From Antedon bifida (taxonomy: Eukaryota; Echinodermata; Crinoidea; Comatulida; Antedonidae): DNA of 64,000 nucleotides. The notes under the pieces were generated by a model that was not told the origin of the DNA, searched no databases, and worked only from the letters and a program-made list of their open reading frames with translations. The stretch spans positions 4,030,001 through 4,094,000 of the forward strand of contig OY727097.1 of assembly GCA_963402885.1 (NCBI GenBank), given 5' to 3'. A program made the position numbers and the translations under genes. Below, piece by piece: positions 1 through 11,686 of the stretch (position 1 is its first letter; every line of letters begins with the position of its first letter).

Positions 1-175
1 AATTTACGTAACGGCTAATTAAGATTAAGTGTGTAATGTAAAGAGGGACTACAGCGACAGGCCCATTGGGCCTTTTGTAGTCTCTCGACTATATATAGTA
101 TATGCCAACCATGTTATGATATAATATTTTTGGTCAATAAATGTTTCTTGAAGTGAAGTGAAGTAAATAATAATC
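1..175 (+). mobile_element. 3' end of a non-LTR retrotransposon (CR1/L2-like), relic
   Basis: This non-coding block ends in a short tandem run of the pentamer TGAAG after an AATAAA-like motif (about 140-175). It contains a GC-rich stem (GGCCCATTGGGCC, 60-73). A short microsatellite terminus of this kind is typical of CR1/L2-type elements, which have no poly(A) tail. No protein-coding part is visible. The clade is inferred from this tail alone. Confidence 0.35.
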
Positions 176-782
176 TTTAAAATACAACACCATGCATCTT
201 TTAGATTATTACAAAGAAGTAGGCTTACATCATGCTTGGTTCACACTAGAGACGCAACACAAGGACATAACGCATAACGCAGGTAGTTGACCAATCACAA
301 GCGAAGAATTATTCGAACTGCCGCTTGTCATTGGTAAACACTCCTTTGCGTTGCGACCTAGTTGGAACCAAGCTTTAGTCTTCCTGAGCCATTATTGACA
401 AACCTTTAATTAAGTAAATCTTTGTCGGATTTTAATTATTACAGAAATAATTATAATGGTAGTGTTATATACTGTAGCGCCCAATACTATTTTTTTAAGC
501 GCTTTACATATACAAACATGATCCATTAAATATCCTAAGACAACCACAAAAAAAAAAACTAAAAGCAGATGAACCATTTACACCGCTCCGTAATCCAGCA
601 CATCGCCGGAACAATATTTTGCAAGCTGTGAAATTTTGAGTATAAATCCTCTTAACAAAACTTGTTTCTATGGAATTATAATGTTGGAAAGTGTTTTTTG
701 TGATTAAGTAAAGTATGGTCAGATTAACTTCTACCGTATATGAAGGAAATCAAATAACAGTATGTCACTTTGCTCCATACAG
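176..782 (+). other. Intronic or upstream sequence 5' of SLC17 copy A exon 2
   Basis: No exon homologous to the first exon of the other SLC17 copies (the TM1 exon with its NYATRMNLSVA motif) is present here, so that exon should lie left of the window. The only structure seen is one palindromic MITE at about 234-374. The stretch ends in the splice acceptor CCATACAG just before exon 2. Confidence 0.5.
234..374. mobile_element. Palindromic MITE, GCTTGGTTCCCACTAG family
   Basis: The element starts GCTTGGTTCACACTAGAGACGC and ends in the near-inverse GTTGGAACCAAGC. The arms carry inverted GACCAATCACAAGCG and CGCTTGTCATTGG, so the whole element folds into one hairpin. Other copies occur at about 7370-7503, 8848-8996, 9081-9222, 54212-54370, 54370-54455 (partial) and 59601-59665 (partial). 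It has no coding capacity. Confidence 0.65.
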
Positions 783-3700
783 ACGTTTGATTGGAGTCTT
801 GAAACTCAACAATTTATTCTTGGTTCTTTGTATTATGGTTATACCATTACACCCTTTATCGCCGGTTGGTTGGTTGGAATATTTGGTGGCTCACCCATTA
901 TTCTACTGGGAACCTTGTTAATGTCTTTGATGATGTTATTGACACCAGTTGCTGCAGAAGTAGGAGTTTGGTTATTGGTAATAACTAGAATCGTTGATGG
1001 AATGGGACAGGTAATTTTTAGTTCAAAATGTCTAGGCCAAATCTCCCTGAGTCGCCAGCATTTTACCCGCCCGCTCCTCAGACACTATGCCATATATATA
1101 TATAAAAGTTTTATTATTACGCCTACGCCATGGATAACCTATTTTGGTTTTTTTTTGGGTCTTTTTGTAAGTAGTGCAATATCAATATTTGAATGATTCA
1201 TTGTACTTGCCAGCATACCCGTACCCGTTTCTATAATCCTTTCTAGAGGCCTTAAAATCTTTTAAAATCTCTTAAAATATCTTTTTAGGGATTTGTTTAT
1301 CCGGCGACATTTAACCTCGTTACTAACTGGTCGAAGTTGAATGAACGTAGTACATTTATATCAATTTCTGCCTCAGGTACCTATTTTGGTTTTTTTTAAT
1401 ACATAGACAAGTTTTATTTTTTAATAAATAGGCATATTTTTTTTATATGAAGTATGGACCGGGTTTTGAATTCCGATGTCAGAAAATTATTATACAAAGA
1501 ATAGAAATCCAAAATCATCAAATAAGCGTCACAGTGACTATTTATATCGAACGAATTTTTTTATATTTAAAGGACTTGGTTTTGGTCCAGTATTGGCGAG
1601 TTATATATCTGCCTCACTTTGTTCAACTGATTTCTTAGGAGGATGGCCATCTACATTTTATCTATTTGGTAAGAAAACCCATATGCCTGGAAAATACCAT
1701 TGGTAGAAACATACCATTAAGCCTTTGTTTGCAAACTCCAAGTTCGCTAAAAAGTTTTCCGAAGTTTGCTATAGTGTAGACTAGTTGACAAACTTTAGAA
1801 AACAGAAGAAGCAGAAGCCTATTTTTTTTTCCTTCAGAGAATACAATATATACAGCAAAACAAATAAATATAAACACAATATATAAAAATAAAAAACCTT
1901 TATTGAGGAGCTGATAGGAGGGAAGGAGGGCATAGGGCCTACCAAAACGGAACGGAGTTCCTATACAATTAATGTTTGGAATCCACAAAGCATCACCCAT
2001 AAGCAAACACAAAATCAATCAAATTAAACTAAAACAACAACCATAACAAATTTAAGCTATATACAATATACTATGTTTTTAAAAATAAACCAAAATTACC
2101 ATTACGGATTGATGGAGGAAGGGCGTTCCAATCACCAGTGATTCTATGACAAAAGGAATATGTAAATTCATTGCATCTTGAGTTTCTATTACAAAGTGTA
2201 CCGTAGGATATTCTTTTCTTACAAACGAATTAATAGCCAACTAACAATTGGAAATTGGAAAATCGAAAACAAACAATTTTCTAAATGTTTCTATTGTAGA
2301 TTAGGCTTTAAAGGGAAAATTATATTCTTCTATGAACGGTTTTCAAGAAAGTTGTGTATACCGAGGCGAATTAATAATGGCAATGCATTACACTACTACT
2401 ACAATGTGTCTATCACATGAACAGAACATTAGCCAAACGTGATTGTAAACTCGTAGACTAACGAATTATATACAATGTCGTCTTCCTACGTTGTCATTCA
2501 TGTTGTCATGACTTCTTTGCATTGGAATTAAATTATCATTTTTATTGTAGGTGTAGTTGGTATATTGTGGTGTCTTGGTTGGTGCATTGTGGGATCGAGT
2601 GACGTAAGCAGAAACAGATGGATATCAACGATTGAAAGAGATTCTATATTATTTTCTCAAACTGAAGAAATAAAAAATGTAAAGAAAGCCCGAATTTTAT
2701 AATAGCATCCTAGCTTGTGAACATTTGTTATAGCGAATCCGAAAAATAATAATTTATATACAAAAAAAATGGGTTGATTGCTTGTATCCTTATATATTAG
2801 GCAAACCACTTTACTTGCCGGTACTTTCACCTTGCCCCAGGTTTACAAATGTGTACCTAGTATTTAAGATCAAGACACAAGTTTGTGTTGATTCTTAGCT
2901 AGTATGGGAGTATATTTCCAAACGTCTTTAAGCACAAAAATGACAGAGTAAAAATATATACAGTACATACAGAAGTTTCGCAACATTAGGCGCTTTATAA
3001 ATCCAGGATATTATTATTTTATTTATTCTTTTTATTTCTCAGGCAGGCCAGTATGAAGTACCGTGGAAAGAGATCGCGCTGTCACCAGTTGTTTGGACAC
3101 TGTGCTTTTGCACCATTGGCTTCAATTTCGGATTTTTTTTTCTATTAACAGAGCTTCCGATATTTTTTGAAACGATTTTAGGATTTGAACTGAAAATGGT
3201 AATTTAGTACATAATATTAATCATTAACTAATTCGCGATTTGAAAGCAGCTGCAGCTTAATATCTCATACATTCTTATTTATTTTTAATTATTGTTATTA
3301 TTTATTTGATTTATTAGAGGTTACCAAGAGAGATTTATTTCAAAGTTTAACTCTTGATTTTAATACTGATGAAGTTTAATGGTATTGATATTATTTAGTA
3401 ATAATTTATCCGTTAGATCTAAGATTGTAAAGTTGTTTAATGTTTATATTGTATTCTTTGTTCTGTTTTATCTCAGCTTTTTGGTGGAGGTTTTTATCTC
3501 TGTTCTGTGCATAAATAATATTTTTTTTTTTTTCCTCTTCAGACCGGTTTATTAAGCACCATACCTCATTTTGTATTCTTTGTTGCTATGCTATTTGGAG
3601 GAGTTCTTGCTGACGCCTTGATATTTCATGAAATATTAACTGCTATTGCCACACGGAAGTTATTAGCGTGTTGTGGTAAGAAATATAATATTTTTAGAAG

Positions 3701-4335
3701 TTTAAAATGATCTATAAGCATAATATATATAACGGAAAACCTATCATAAACTATTGCACATACGCAGTGAGTAAAAATACATATTTATCATTATTTAGTT
3801 CAGATGTATTTTTGTCTTTATCCAGCTCTTGGGATTTCACCAATGTTTCTAGTGTCCATTGGTTACGTTGCTAACAATGAAACACTGGCTGTCGTTTTAA
3901 TGATTTGTGTGTTTGGTATGTGCCCGCTTTATATTCCATCAGTAGAGGCGAGTGTACTGGATATTGCGCCTAACCATTCCGGGTTATTAATTGGAATTAT
4001 GTCGTCAGCATCACATGTGTGTGGATTCATTGCCCCAGCTATTGTAGGGATTCTAACTAGAAATTGTGTAAGTATTTAATTATTATGTAATGCGTGATTG
4101 GAATAAACATAGACAGAGGTTTATTCCATAAATATTTCTTATCTGCTTATGTGTTTATTATTTTCAGAACACAATTTATCAATGGAGGAAAATGTTTTGG
4201 ATTACAGCAGGGGTACAAGTGTTTGGATTAGTGTGTTTTCTGATCTTCGGTACTAGTGAGGTACAAGAATGGTCTAAACTTGACAAATCCGAAAATGAAG
4301 TGGCTCCTTGTATTGAGTCGGAAAAGGAAAGATGA
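783..4335 (+). CDS. SLC17-family organic anion transporter, copy A (5' exon outside window)
   Basis: Major facilitator transporter of the SLC17 family (sialin, vesicular glutamate and phosphate transporter relatives), expected in lysosomal, vesicular or plasma membrane. The substrate cannot be read from sequence. Coding exons: 783-1010, 1289-1376, 1573-1668, 2551-2678, 3043-3198, 3543-3675, 3826-4067, 4168-4335, all with GT/AG borders and 1239 nt in frame. SLC17 hallmarks are the NWSKLNERS loop motif after TM4 (exon 3), the P-W-K-x-I motif opening exon 6, DIAPNHSG in exon 8 and FGTSEVQEW near the C-terminus. It is the most divergent copy: exon 5 is two codons shorter and exon 8 one codon longer than in the others. 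The TM1 exon is not in the window. No internal stop is seen, so it looks functional. Confidence 0.88.
1790..2212 (-). mobile_element. Non-LTR retrotransposon relic, C-terminal end of the RT polyprotein
   Basis: On the minus strand, 2212 down to about 2073 reads as a peptide with R-N-S-R-C-N-E-F, then HRITGDWNALPPSIRNGN, then a stop. This matches the usual end of CR1/L2/Jockey-type polyproteins (F-x-x-R-T...W-N-x-L-P-x-x-I-R). Sequence toward 1790 would be its 3' untranslated part. It sits in antisense orientation inside intron 4 of SLC17 copy A. The reverse transcriptase domain is missing. Confidence 0.55.
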
Positions 4336-4736
4336 TAGCAAATTATATAGTTGTAAAGAAGCGGTGAAAGATTATGCGTCAGAATGTAATTTCAATCATT
4401 TTCGTTGCTGAACGGATCAGAAGTTTTGGGTTTTTTTGGGAAAAGATCTTAGATTTAAGGACAATTAAAGCAAACTTAAGTAAGTCATTGTTATGATGTT
4501 AATCAGATTTTATCGCTTGTATTCCTTGTTGTGTGTTTTTATTGACTAACTAACTAATTAACTAACGTCTAAAATGAACCAACGCGTTCAAATGATCATT
4601 GGCATATGCGCGTTTAAATGATGAGTTTGTATGCACGCATGCGTAAATTGATGATGATCTTTGACCCACCAAATTCAATCGTTGAGTGATTAATGACGTT
4701 ATTTGTATTAGTGGAGAAAGTACTGTATAGGTATTA

Positions 4737-4866
4737 TAAATAGGCTTACTGAATAGATTAACTTTCTAAAGATGATTTTAAATCTTTCTACTTTGTATAA
4801 TATTATATACAGAGGAGAAAGTTTTAAAATCTTCTTTAGAAAGTGAATCTATTCAGTAGCCTATAA
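4737..4866. repeat. Hairpin (inverted-repeat) element, about 130 bp
   Basis: The left arm TAGGCTTACTGAATAGATTA and right arm AATCTATTCAGTAGCCTATA are inverted copies. The inner arms (CTTTCTAAAGATGATTTTAAA and its counterpart) are also complementary, with an AT-rich loop around TATAATATTATATA. It looks like a small MITE lying downstream of copy A. Confidence 0.55.
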
Positions 4867-5888
4867 CAAAGAGACATAGACCTCTGACCTACAGTGTTAT
4901 TCACGATTGAGTCAGATTTTGAAAGACGGACATATCGGCGAGCCAGAAAGTCTTATCAAGGTAAATATGTTTGATAGTTTTTTTTTCTTATAACTGATTT
5001 CCCGATGTCTTATTCAGGGTCTCTGAGTGCTTCATAAGGCCTACCATTTTTTTGTTCATTGGGAATGTATTTAACCGGAATAGTACTTTGACGGCGATGG
5101 TGGTACCCGAGTCTAGGACTCGCTCATCTTCTCCTCTTCCTCTTCCATCTGGACACTATTGAGTCAACTTTCAAGTCCTACTATAGTTCTTTACGCGTCG
5201 TCTGACGGCTCTGAAACATGGCATGCATATACTAGGGTAATAGGTGAACAAAGCGCTATAGAGAGAAAATGTTCGTACTTCAACCGGATGCAGCCATATG
5301 ACGTCTCGAAGATTGTACCTTGGTGCCAAACGGTTTTCGTCGTAATACATATTTATGATATTGTGACCTCACTTCTGTTCCCAGAAATAGCAAAAAATCA
5401 CTTTGAGATTTCATAATTTACCGTAATTATGCCATTTCTGGTTATGTGACGTAACTTTTCGGAATATAACCATATTTGGTAGCGAGGTTATTGGTGTGTA
5501 TGTGACGTTACATCCCGTCTTATGACGTCATTACAGCTTCTTTTGCTGTACCCCGAGTATCGCACATTCGTGGTTGTTTCATTATTTTCTCGAATGTGTG
5601 ATACTCACAATTATAATAGTAAACAAGAAGTAAAAATGCATATAATATTGTTTACATTATAGTATAGTATATTATACAATGGTACTTGATTACTTTTTAT
5701 CAATTTGAGAGAATGGGTGAAATTGTTGGCTATCACTAATACTTAAGACTACCTAATATCTCATCTTTATTATTATTTCGTCATCTTTATCGCTTCAAAT
5801 TAATTAATTAATTAATTACATTTTAGTATATCACCGGGCGTAAAATGATGAATGCGTCTTAAGAAGGTGTGCCGCTGATACAAAAGCG

Positions 5889-6040
5889 TTAAGCTCTGTC
5901 TACACTATCAAACTAGTTTGACAAAAAAAGTGTGATGTGCCCAAACATGGTAGTGACATGCTCAAATATGGTAGTGATAAGACATCATCATGTCCATATA
6001 TGGGCACATCACATTTTTGCTGTCACATAAAGTTTGTGTT
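5889..6040. mobile_element. MITE, GTCTACACTATCAAAC family
   Basis: It begins AAGCTCTGTCTACACTATC, the terminal sequence of a family also seen at 7505-7580 (half), 13745-13926, 27700-30452 (split by another element), 44167-44364 and 59286-59452. Internal short repeats of the ACCATATTTGGAC type are shared. The right end of this copy is degraded. Confidence 0.55.
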
Positions 6041-6754
6041 TGGATTGAGGTTAGATAAAGTTAACAAAAGCCTGTCGGACTTTGTGTTTGCAGCATGACC
6101 TTTATTTAGCCCTTTGTTTATCAGCAGTCAAGTAAGGAAAGCCTTCATGGTTGTAAGATTTTTTTTTCTACTTTCACTTTTTCTTTCACTTTCACTGACC
6201 TAAAGTATTAAGTAGTTTATTCAGGATTGAGTCGTTTGATTTCGAAAGACGGACATATCGGTCCCTAAGCTAGAAAGTCTTATCAAGGTAAATTATGTTT
6301 GATACTTTTCTTCTTATACTGTAACTGGTTTCCCGATGTCATTATTCAGGATTAGTGCTTCATAAGGCCTATCATTTTTTTTGTTCAATGGGAATGTATT
6401 TAACCGGAAGAGTACGTTAACGGAGATGGTGGTAGGTTATTGCATGGCTTGTCGATTCATAAAATACGCAGGTTAGCCACAACCCTCAAACTCAAAATAA
6501 AACTGAGGATCTCCAAGGTTTGTTTTTTCTTCTGAACATTTCAACGTATGTTGTAACAACACCAACATTTCGAGTGAGAATCAATATCATAAGGAAAAAA
6601 TGTTTCGAGAATACTATTTAAATGAAGCAATAATTGGCATAATAAAGAACAAGGTATGTTTTCTCATCGATAATTTTGGCTATTATTTTAGAAAGTTAGT
6701 TATTAAAGACCTATTTATAATAAATAACTTATAAATTATTTATTAAACCGCAAG

Positions 6755-9700
6755 ATGATCGTTAAATCGAATGATAATAAAACTGATGAAAGGGAACCAA
6801 TTTTAGAGAAAGACGGTAAGAGTTTTCCTAAAGGTATTTTTAGTCAATTTAAATAAAATATGTTGCTCAGAATAGTTACAGTGGTGTAGGCCTAGACCAT
6901 AAAAATCCTCAAACAATGGTTAAAACTGAATCCAGTTTGAAGGTTTTTCTTAGACTTACAAACACAAAAGTCGAATATAACACTATAGGCCTAAAAAAAT
7001 AAAATAGGAACCTAATAGGCCTACAATAAAAGGTAAACATTTAAATTGAGATAGGTTTATGGCCACAAATAAACGTATTTATAATGATTAGTAAAATACA
7101 GGAATTGATTTGAAACTAAAATTATTTTATTTAATCAAAGCGTTGCAAAGATATGACCATTTTGTTTTCAATGGGTCAAAATATTCAAATTGAGGTCAGA
7201 GGTCAAAGTTGAATTTTAGAAATTTGACAACATGGGTTTTTATAACCAGCATGATTCAAACATTCATAAAACACAATGTTTACACTTTCCCCATGATCTG
7301 CACACGAAGGCACTTTTTTTTACATAGGGAACTGGACTAAAGGACAAAAGACAATTTTATAAACCTTAAAACTTGGTGCTCATTTGGACGTAGGCCTTAG
7401 TAGGTAACCTACTCTGGTAGTTTGACCAATCATCACGATGGATCATCCGAACTGTCGCTTATGATTGGCACTCACTTGCGTTGCGCCTACGTCGTTGCGT
7501 TTCTGCCATACCACTACCATATTTAGGCACATCCCACTTTTTTTGTCAAACTAGTTTGATAGTGTAGACAGAACTTAACACCCATTTGGACGTGCACGTT
7601 CATTCAAAGAGAAACGTCTCTATTAATATTTTAACAATTCTATATTTTGTTACAGATGCACCTCCTTTCCTGCCGATTCGGTATGTTATTGTGTTCATGT
7701 GCTTTGTGGCTATCACATTGAACTATGCTACGCGAATGAACTTGAGTGTTGCCATGTTGGCCATGGTATCAAAAGATGGCAGTAATTTAACAGCTTCTAA
7801 CCTATCTACGTCATCAGATATAAGCAAATTGGTAATTATTTTTTCCTAAAGAAATTAACGGTAGAAATACATTTGATATGAAGTAGTTGTTAAAGGTATG
7901 AAAATAGTAAGCTTTTAATTCTTAACGACCTACGCATTGATTAGTGTCGTATTAGTCTAAATAACCAAAACTGTGTCGAGGAATTCCAGGGAAAGTGTAC
8001 ATCCCAACGTTTACGCATGCGCAAAATGATCATGTGCCTACGTTGTCGGTCGCCGAATCTTACAATTTTAAATGTTAAATAAAAATTGAGGAAATTCGGA
8101 TTAGACCCTCCCGGACCCACAGCAGCCAACAGTGTAGCTACCAGATCAGCACACCAGGAGAAGATCCCCTACTCTACTGAATAGTATACCAAGTTCTTTA
8201 ACGTGCACTATTATGTACACGGGACCAACTGTTATCATAGTAGAATTGATCAATAATAACTTTGTAAATCGTTTTCACAGATATTTGATTGGAGTTTTGG
8301 TACTCAACAATTTGTCTTTAGTTCGTTCTATTATGGCGTGACCATTTCTCCTATTTTTGGTGGATGGATGGTTGGAGTATTTGGTGGCTCATCCATTATT
8401 CTACTGGGAATCTTGGTGACGTCTTTGATGATGTTATTGACACCAGTTGCTGCAGAAATAGGAGTTTGGTTATTGGTAATAACTAGAATCATTGATGGAA
8501 TGGCACAGGTACATAGAATAACTAGAAAGTCACTTCGAGAGTGCATATATCCGTCTACTGTAAAAAAAAATTTAATAAAAATTGAATAATTTACCTGAAA
8601 AAAACTGTAATTTAAAGCAAAAAATAGTCAAATTGGCTACCAGGATTTTTGGTAGAATTTGACCATTTATTTTGTCTTTTTATTTGAGACAACATTAGTT
8701 TTTCTGTTTTTTTTTATACGGTAGGGATTAACTTTATTAAAACTACAACGTAACCTATTCAAAGTCTGATTTAATTAATCTTCATTTTACATATTTTTGG
8801 GGGACACTACATCTTCAATGCTGTGTGTGAACAAACATATCCCTTATGCTTGCTTCCCACTACAGACGCAACACAACAACGTAACGCAACGTTAGCGATT
8901 TGACCAATCACAAGCGATGGATTATTCTGTCGCTTGTCATTTGTCAACTCGCTTGTGTTGCGTCTACGTCCTTGCGTCCTAGTGGGAACCAAGCTTTAGT
9001 ATTGTATTGTATTATACCGTCGAACACTATGTGCATTACCAAGGAGATATCTTCCTGATTAAACTGAAGTTATCTCTTATGCTTGGTTCCCACTAGAGAC
9101 GCAACACAAGGACGAAACTCAACGCAATTGACCAATCACAAGGAATGGATTTTTCGAACTGTCGCTTGTCATTGGTTAACACTCTCGGGTTAACGTCCTT
9201 GCGTCCTAGTGGGAATCAAGCTTTAATTGTCTGTATTTGCTATTGTCTGACGTGAATTAAATGTCCATTCATATAATTTGAAGTAATACATTTTTTTTTA
9301 CTTTGTCATTATATTTTTCTTAAGGGTATTGCTTATCCAGCTGTGTTTAATCTCGTTACAAACTGGTCAAAATTGAACGAACGTAGTACATTTTTATCAT
9401 TTTCACTATCAGGTAGATATCTGTTATACATATATACTGTACATCGCTATTGTGAATACATCTATTGCGTGCATACCAAATACTAACTTTATTTTGAGAT
9501 CTCTATTAAATAATGTTTTTGAGTTATACAGTAACTTATCGTACCAGTCTCGTTAATACGTATTTATATTTAAAGGAATTGGTTTTGGTCCAGTATTGGC
9601 GAGTTATATATCTGCCTCACTTTGTTTAACTGATTTCTTAGGCGGATGGCCAAGTACATTTTATCTATTTGGTAAGAACAACTGTCTTGGTATAGTTTTT

Positions 9701-11686
9701 TTTAAACAAAATTGTTACAAAAAAGACCATTCAGCACCATTCAACAACCTACAACTGGTTGAAGAAAAAAGGTCTTTCAGCGTTTGCTAGTGTAGACGTC
9801 CAGTTAAAAACTTCGGAAAACTGGAGAAAGCAAGTCTACATACTAGTAAACTTTAGTTTTCAATCAAACACGTTGTTTGCTAGTGTAGACTAAGCTTTGG
9901 AGATGAATTCTTCTATATAGAATGGTCCTTTAGAAAAGTATGTATACCAATGGAACCTCACACAATCATTCTCCCGTCCGGAACATGCATGTCTTGCAAA
10001 ATAAACTTATCTTGTCCGTTGAGTCTTTGTTTTCTTTGATTATAATGTCATTATTATTAGGTTTACTTGGTCTAGCGTGGTGTCTTGGCTGGTGTATTGT
10101 GGGATCGACTGACGTAAGCAGTAACATGTGGATATCATCTATTGAAAGAGGTTCGATATTAATTTCTCAAAGTGAAGAAATTAAAAATAAAAATGTAAGA
10201 AACCAAATCTATCTTTGTAATTTTCATAATTTCTCCCAGTAACTTCGAATGTTCGTCCTCGTGGGTGACATTACCAAACCCAAAATGGTTTCATAGTTGA
10301 TGACGACATTAAACATTAGCTGGCCTAGGTTAATCTTAACTCAATGCTGTTTGTTTCAGGTAAGGCTATATGCAGTGCCGTGGAAAGAAATCGCCAAGTC
10401 ACCAGTTGTTTGGTCACTCTGCTTTTGCGCCATTGGATACAATTTCGGATTTTTTCTTCTATTAACAGATATTCCTGTATTTTTCCAATCGATTTTAGGA
10501 TTTACATTAAAGAAGGTAAGTATAAGTATCATATTGTTTCAACTTTAAATACTAAACTATAGTCTTAGTGACTTCTACTAATCTCTTCTTAATTCCTCAG
10601 ACTGGGTTACTAAGCACCTTACCACATTTTGTATTCTTTATTGTTATTCTGTTTGGAGGAGTTCTTGCTGATGCCTTGGTGTCTCAAAACATATTGTCTG
10701 CTATAAACACACGGAAATTATTAGGGTGTTTTGGTAAGAACATAATTATCCACTATTATATAAGTTGAATGATTTATAAATAATAGATAATAAATAACAT
10801 TAAATCATGTAATATATTTTTAATTTCATAGACACCAGCATAATCAATTCATACCATACTATAATGTGAAATATTAGGTACTCCACTTTGTGAATACTGT
10901 TACGTTCTTTGTGATATTTTATGTATTTGTTCTGTCTTTTTATATTTTGTAATTCAAGTATTTAGCTCCGCTACTGCTTTGTATTCTAATTTTATAAATA
11001 AATAATACAAAATAAGTTAAGATTTTTATTGAAAATAACACAATTAAACTATGAATATTTTCTACAATTGTCTTCTCATTCAGCTCTTGGGAGCTCATCA
11101 TTTTTTCTGGTGTGCGTTGGTTATGTTGTTAGCAATGCGACACTTTCTGTCATCTTAATAATTGCTGTTTTCGGTATGTATGGATTATTTATACCATCGA
11201 TTGAGGCAGTTGCGATAGATATTGCACCTAACCATTCCGGATTAATAATTGGAATTATGGCTATATCGCACGCTTGTGGATTCATTGCCCCGTCGATAGT
11301 AGGACTTTTAACTAGAAGTGGTGTAAGTATGATGTGTATTAATTATTATGTTTTTAATAAAAATAATTGTTAGAAAACAGAATGTTTATAGCAAATACAC
11401 AATATATAAATATATATCTATAATATAAAATGCTGATAATGTATATTGGTCATAATGATATTCGATTTCCGATTTCTGTGTCTTTCAGAACACAATTTAT
11501 CAATGGAGAAAAGTGTTTTGGATGATAGCAAGTGTACAAGTGCTTGGATTAGTGAGTTTTCTGATCTTTGGAACTAGTGAGGTTCAAGAATGGTCCAAAA
11601 CCTCCAAACCTGAACTGGTTCCCTGTCTTGAATTAGAAGAAAGTACAGGACAGGAAGTCAGTGAAAGATCCAGGATTTTGAAATAG
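6755..11686 (+). CDS. SLC17-family organic anion transporter, copy B (complete)
   Basis: Ten coding exons: 6755-6815, 7656-7831, 8281-8508, 9325-9412, 9576-9671, 10061-10194, 10360-10515, 10601-10733, 11084-11322, 11489-11686. They sum to 1509 nt, a 502-residue protein, the usual length for sialin-type carriers (about 495). TM1 lies near residues 30-58 and includes NYATRMNLSVAMLAM. The family motif W-x5-ERS is at 169-176 and DIAPNHSG at 403-410; FGTSEVQEW is in the last exon. About twelve hydrophobic segments are expected. Start choice: the ATG at 6755 gives an N-terminus (MIVKSND...EPIL) that aligns with MIGKCNK...KPIL of copies C and G. It is the only copy whose N-terminal exon is split, by an 840-bp intron at 6816-7655. 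Exons 5-8 are the parents or sisters of fragments D and D'. The substrate is unknown. Confidence 0.9.
7370..7503. mobile_element. Degraded MITE, GCTTGGTTCCCACTAG family
   Basis: It contains GACCAATCATCACGATGG and CTGTCGCTTATGATTGG, the inverted arms of the family, followed by TTGCGTTGCGCCTACG. It lies in intron 1 of copy B. The ends are mutated. Confidence 0.45.
8848..8996. mobile_element. Palindromic MITE, GCTTGGTTCCCACTAG family
   Basis: GCTTGCTTCCCACTACAGACGC at the left is inverted as CCTAGTGGGAACCAAGC at the right, with the internal CAATCACAAGCG / CGCTTGTCATTTG arms. It lies in intron 3 of copy B (8509-9324). Confidence 0.65.
9081..9222. mobile_element. Palindromic MITE, GCTTGGTTCCCACTAG family
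   Basis: This second copy lies 85 bp after the previous one in the same intron of copy B and has the same orientation of arms. It ends GTCCTAGTGGGAATCAAGC. Two adjacent family members suggest an insertion preference or local duplication. Confidence 0.65.

Larger units (their letters stand above)
4336..6754. other. Intergenic region between SLC17 copies A and B with a duplicated leader block and hairpins
   Basis: It holds a hairpin element at 4737-4866, two diverged direct copies of a ~215-bp block (4893-5107 and 6214-6436), a hairpin at 5547-5600 and a MITE at 5889-6040. In both block copies GAAAGTCTTATCAAG is followed by GTAAAT, a good splice donor, so the second copy may be a 5' UTR exon of copy B. 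No conserved open frame is seen. Confidence 0.45.

Noticed and set aside
5889..7580. A single 1.7-kb transposon with GTCTACACTATCAAAC ends enclosing the first exon of copy B
   Set aside because: Comparison with 59286-59452 shows that 5889-6040 is a nearly whole short MITE by itself and 7505-7580 a separate half copy.
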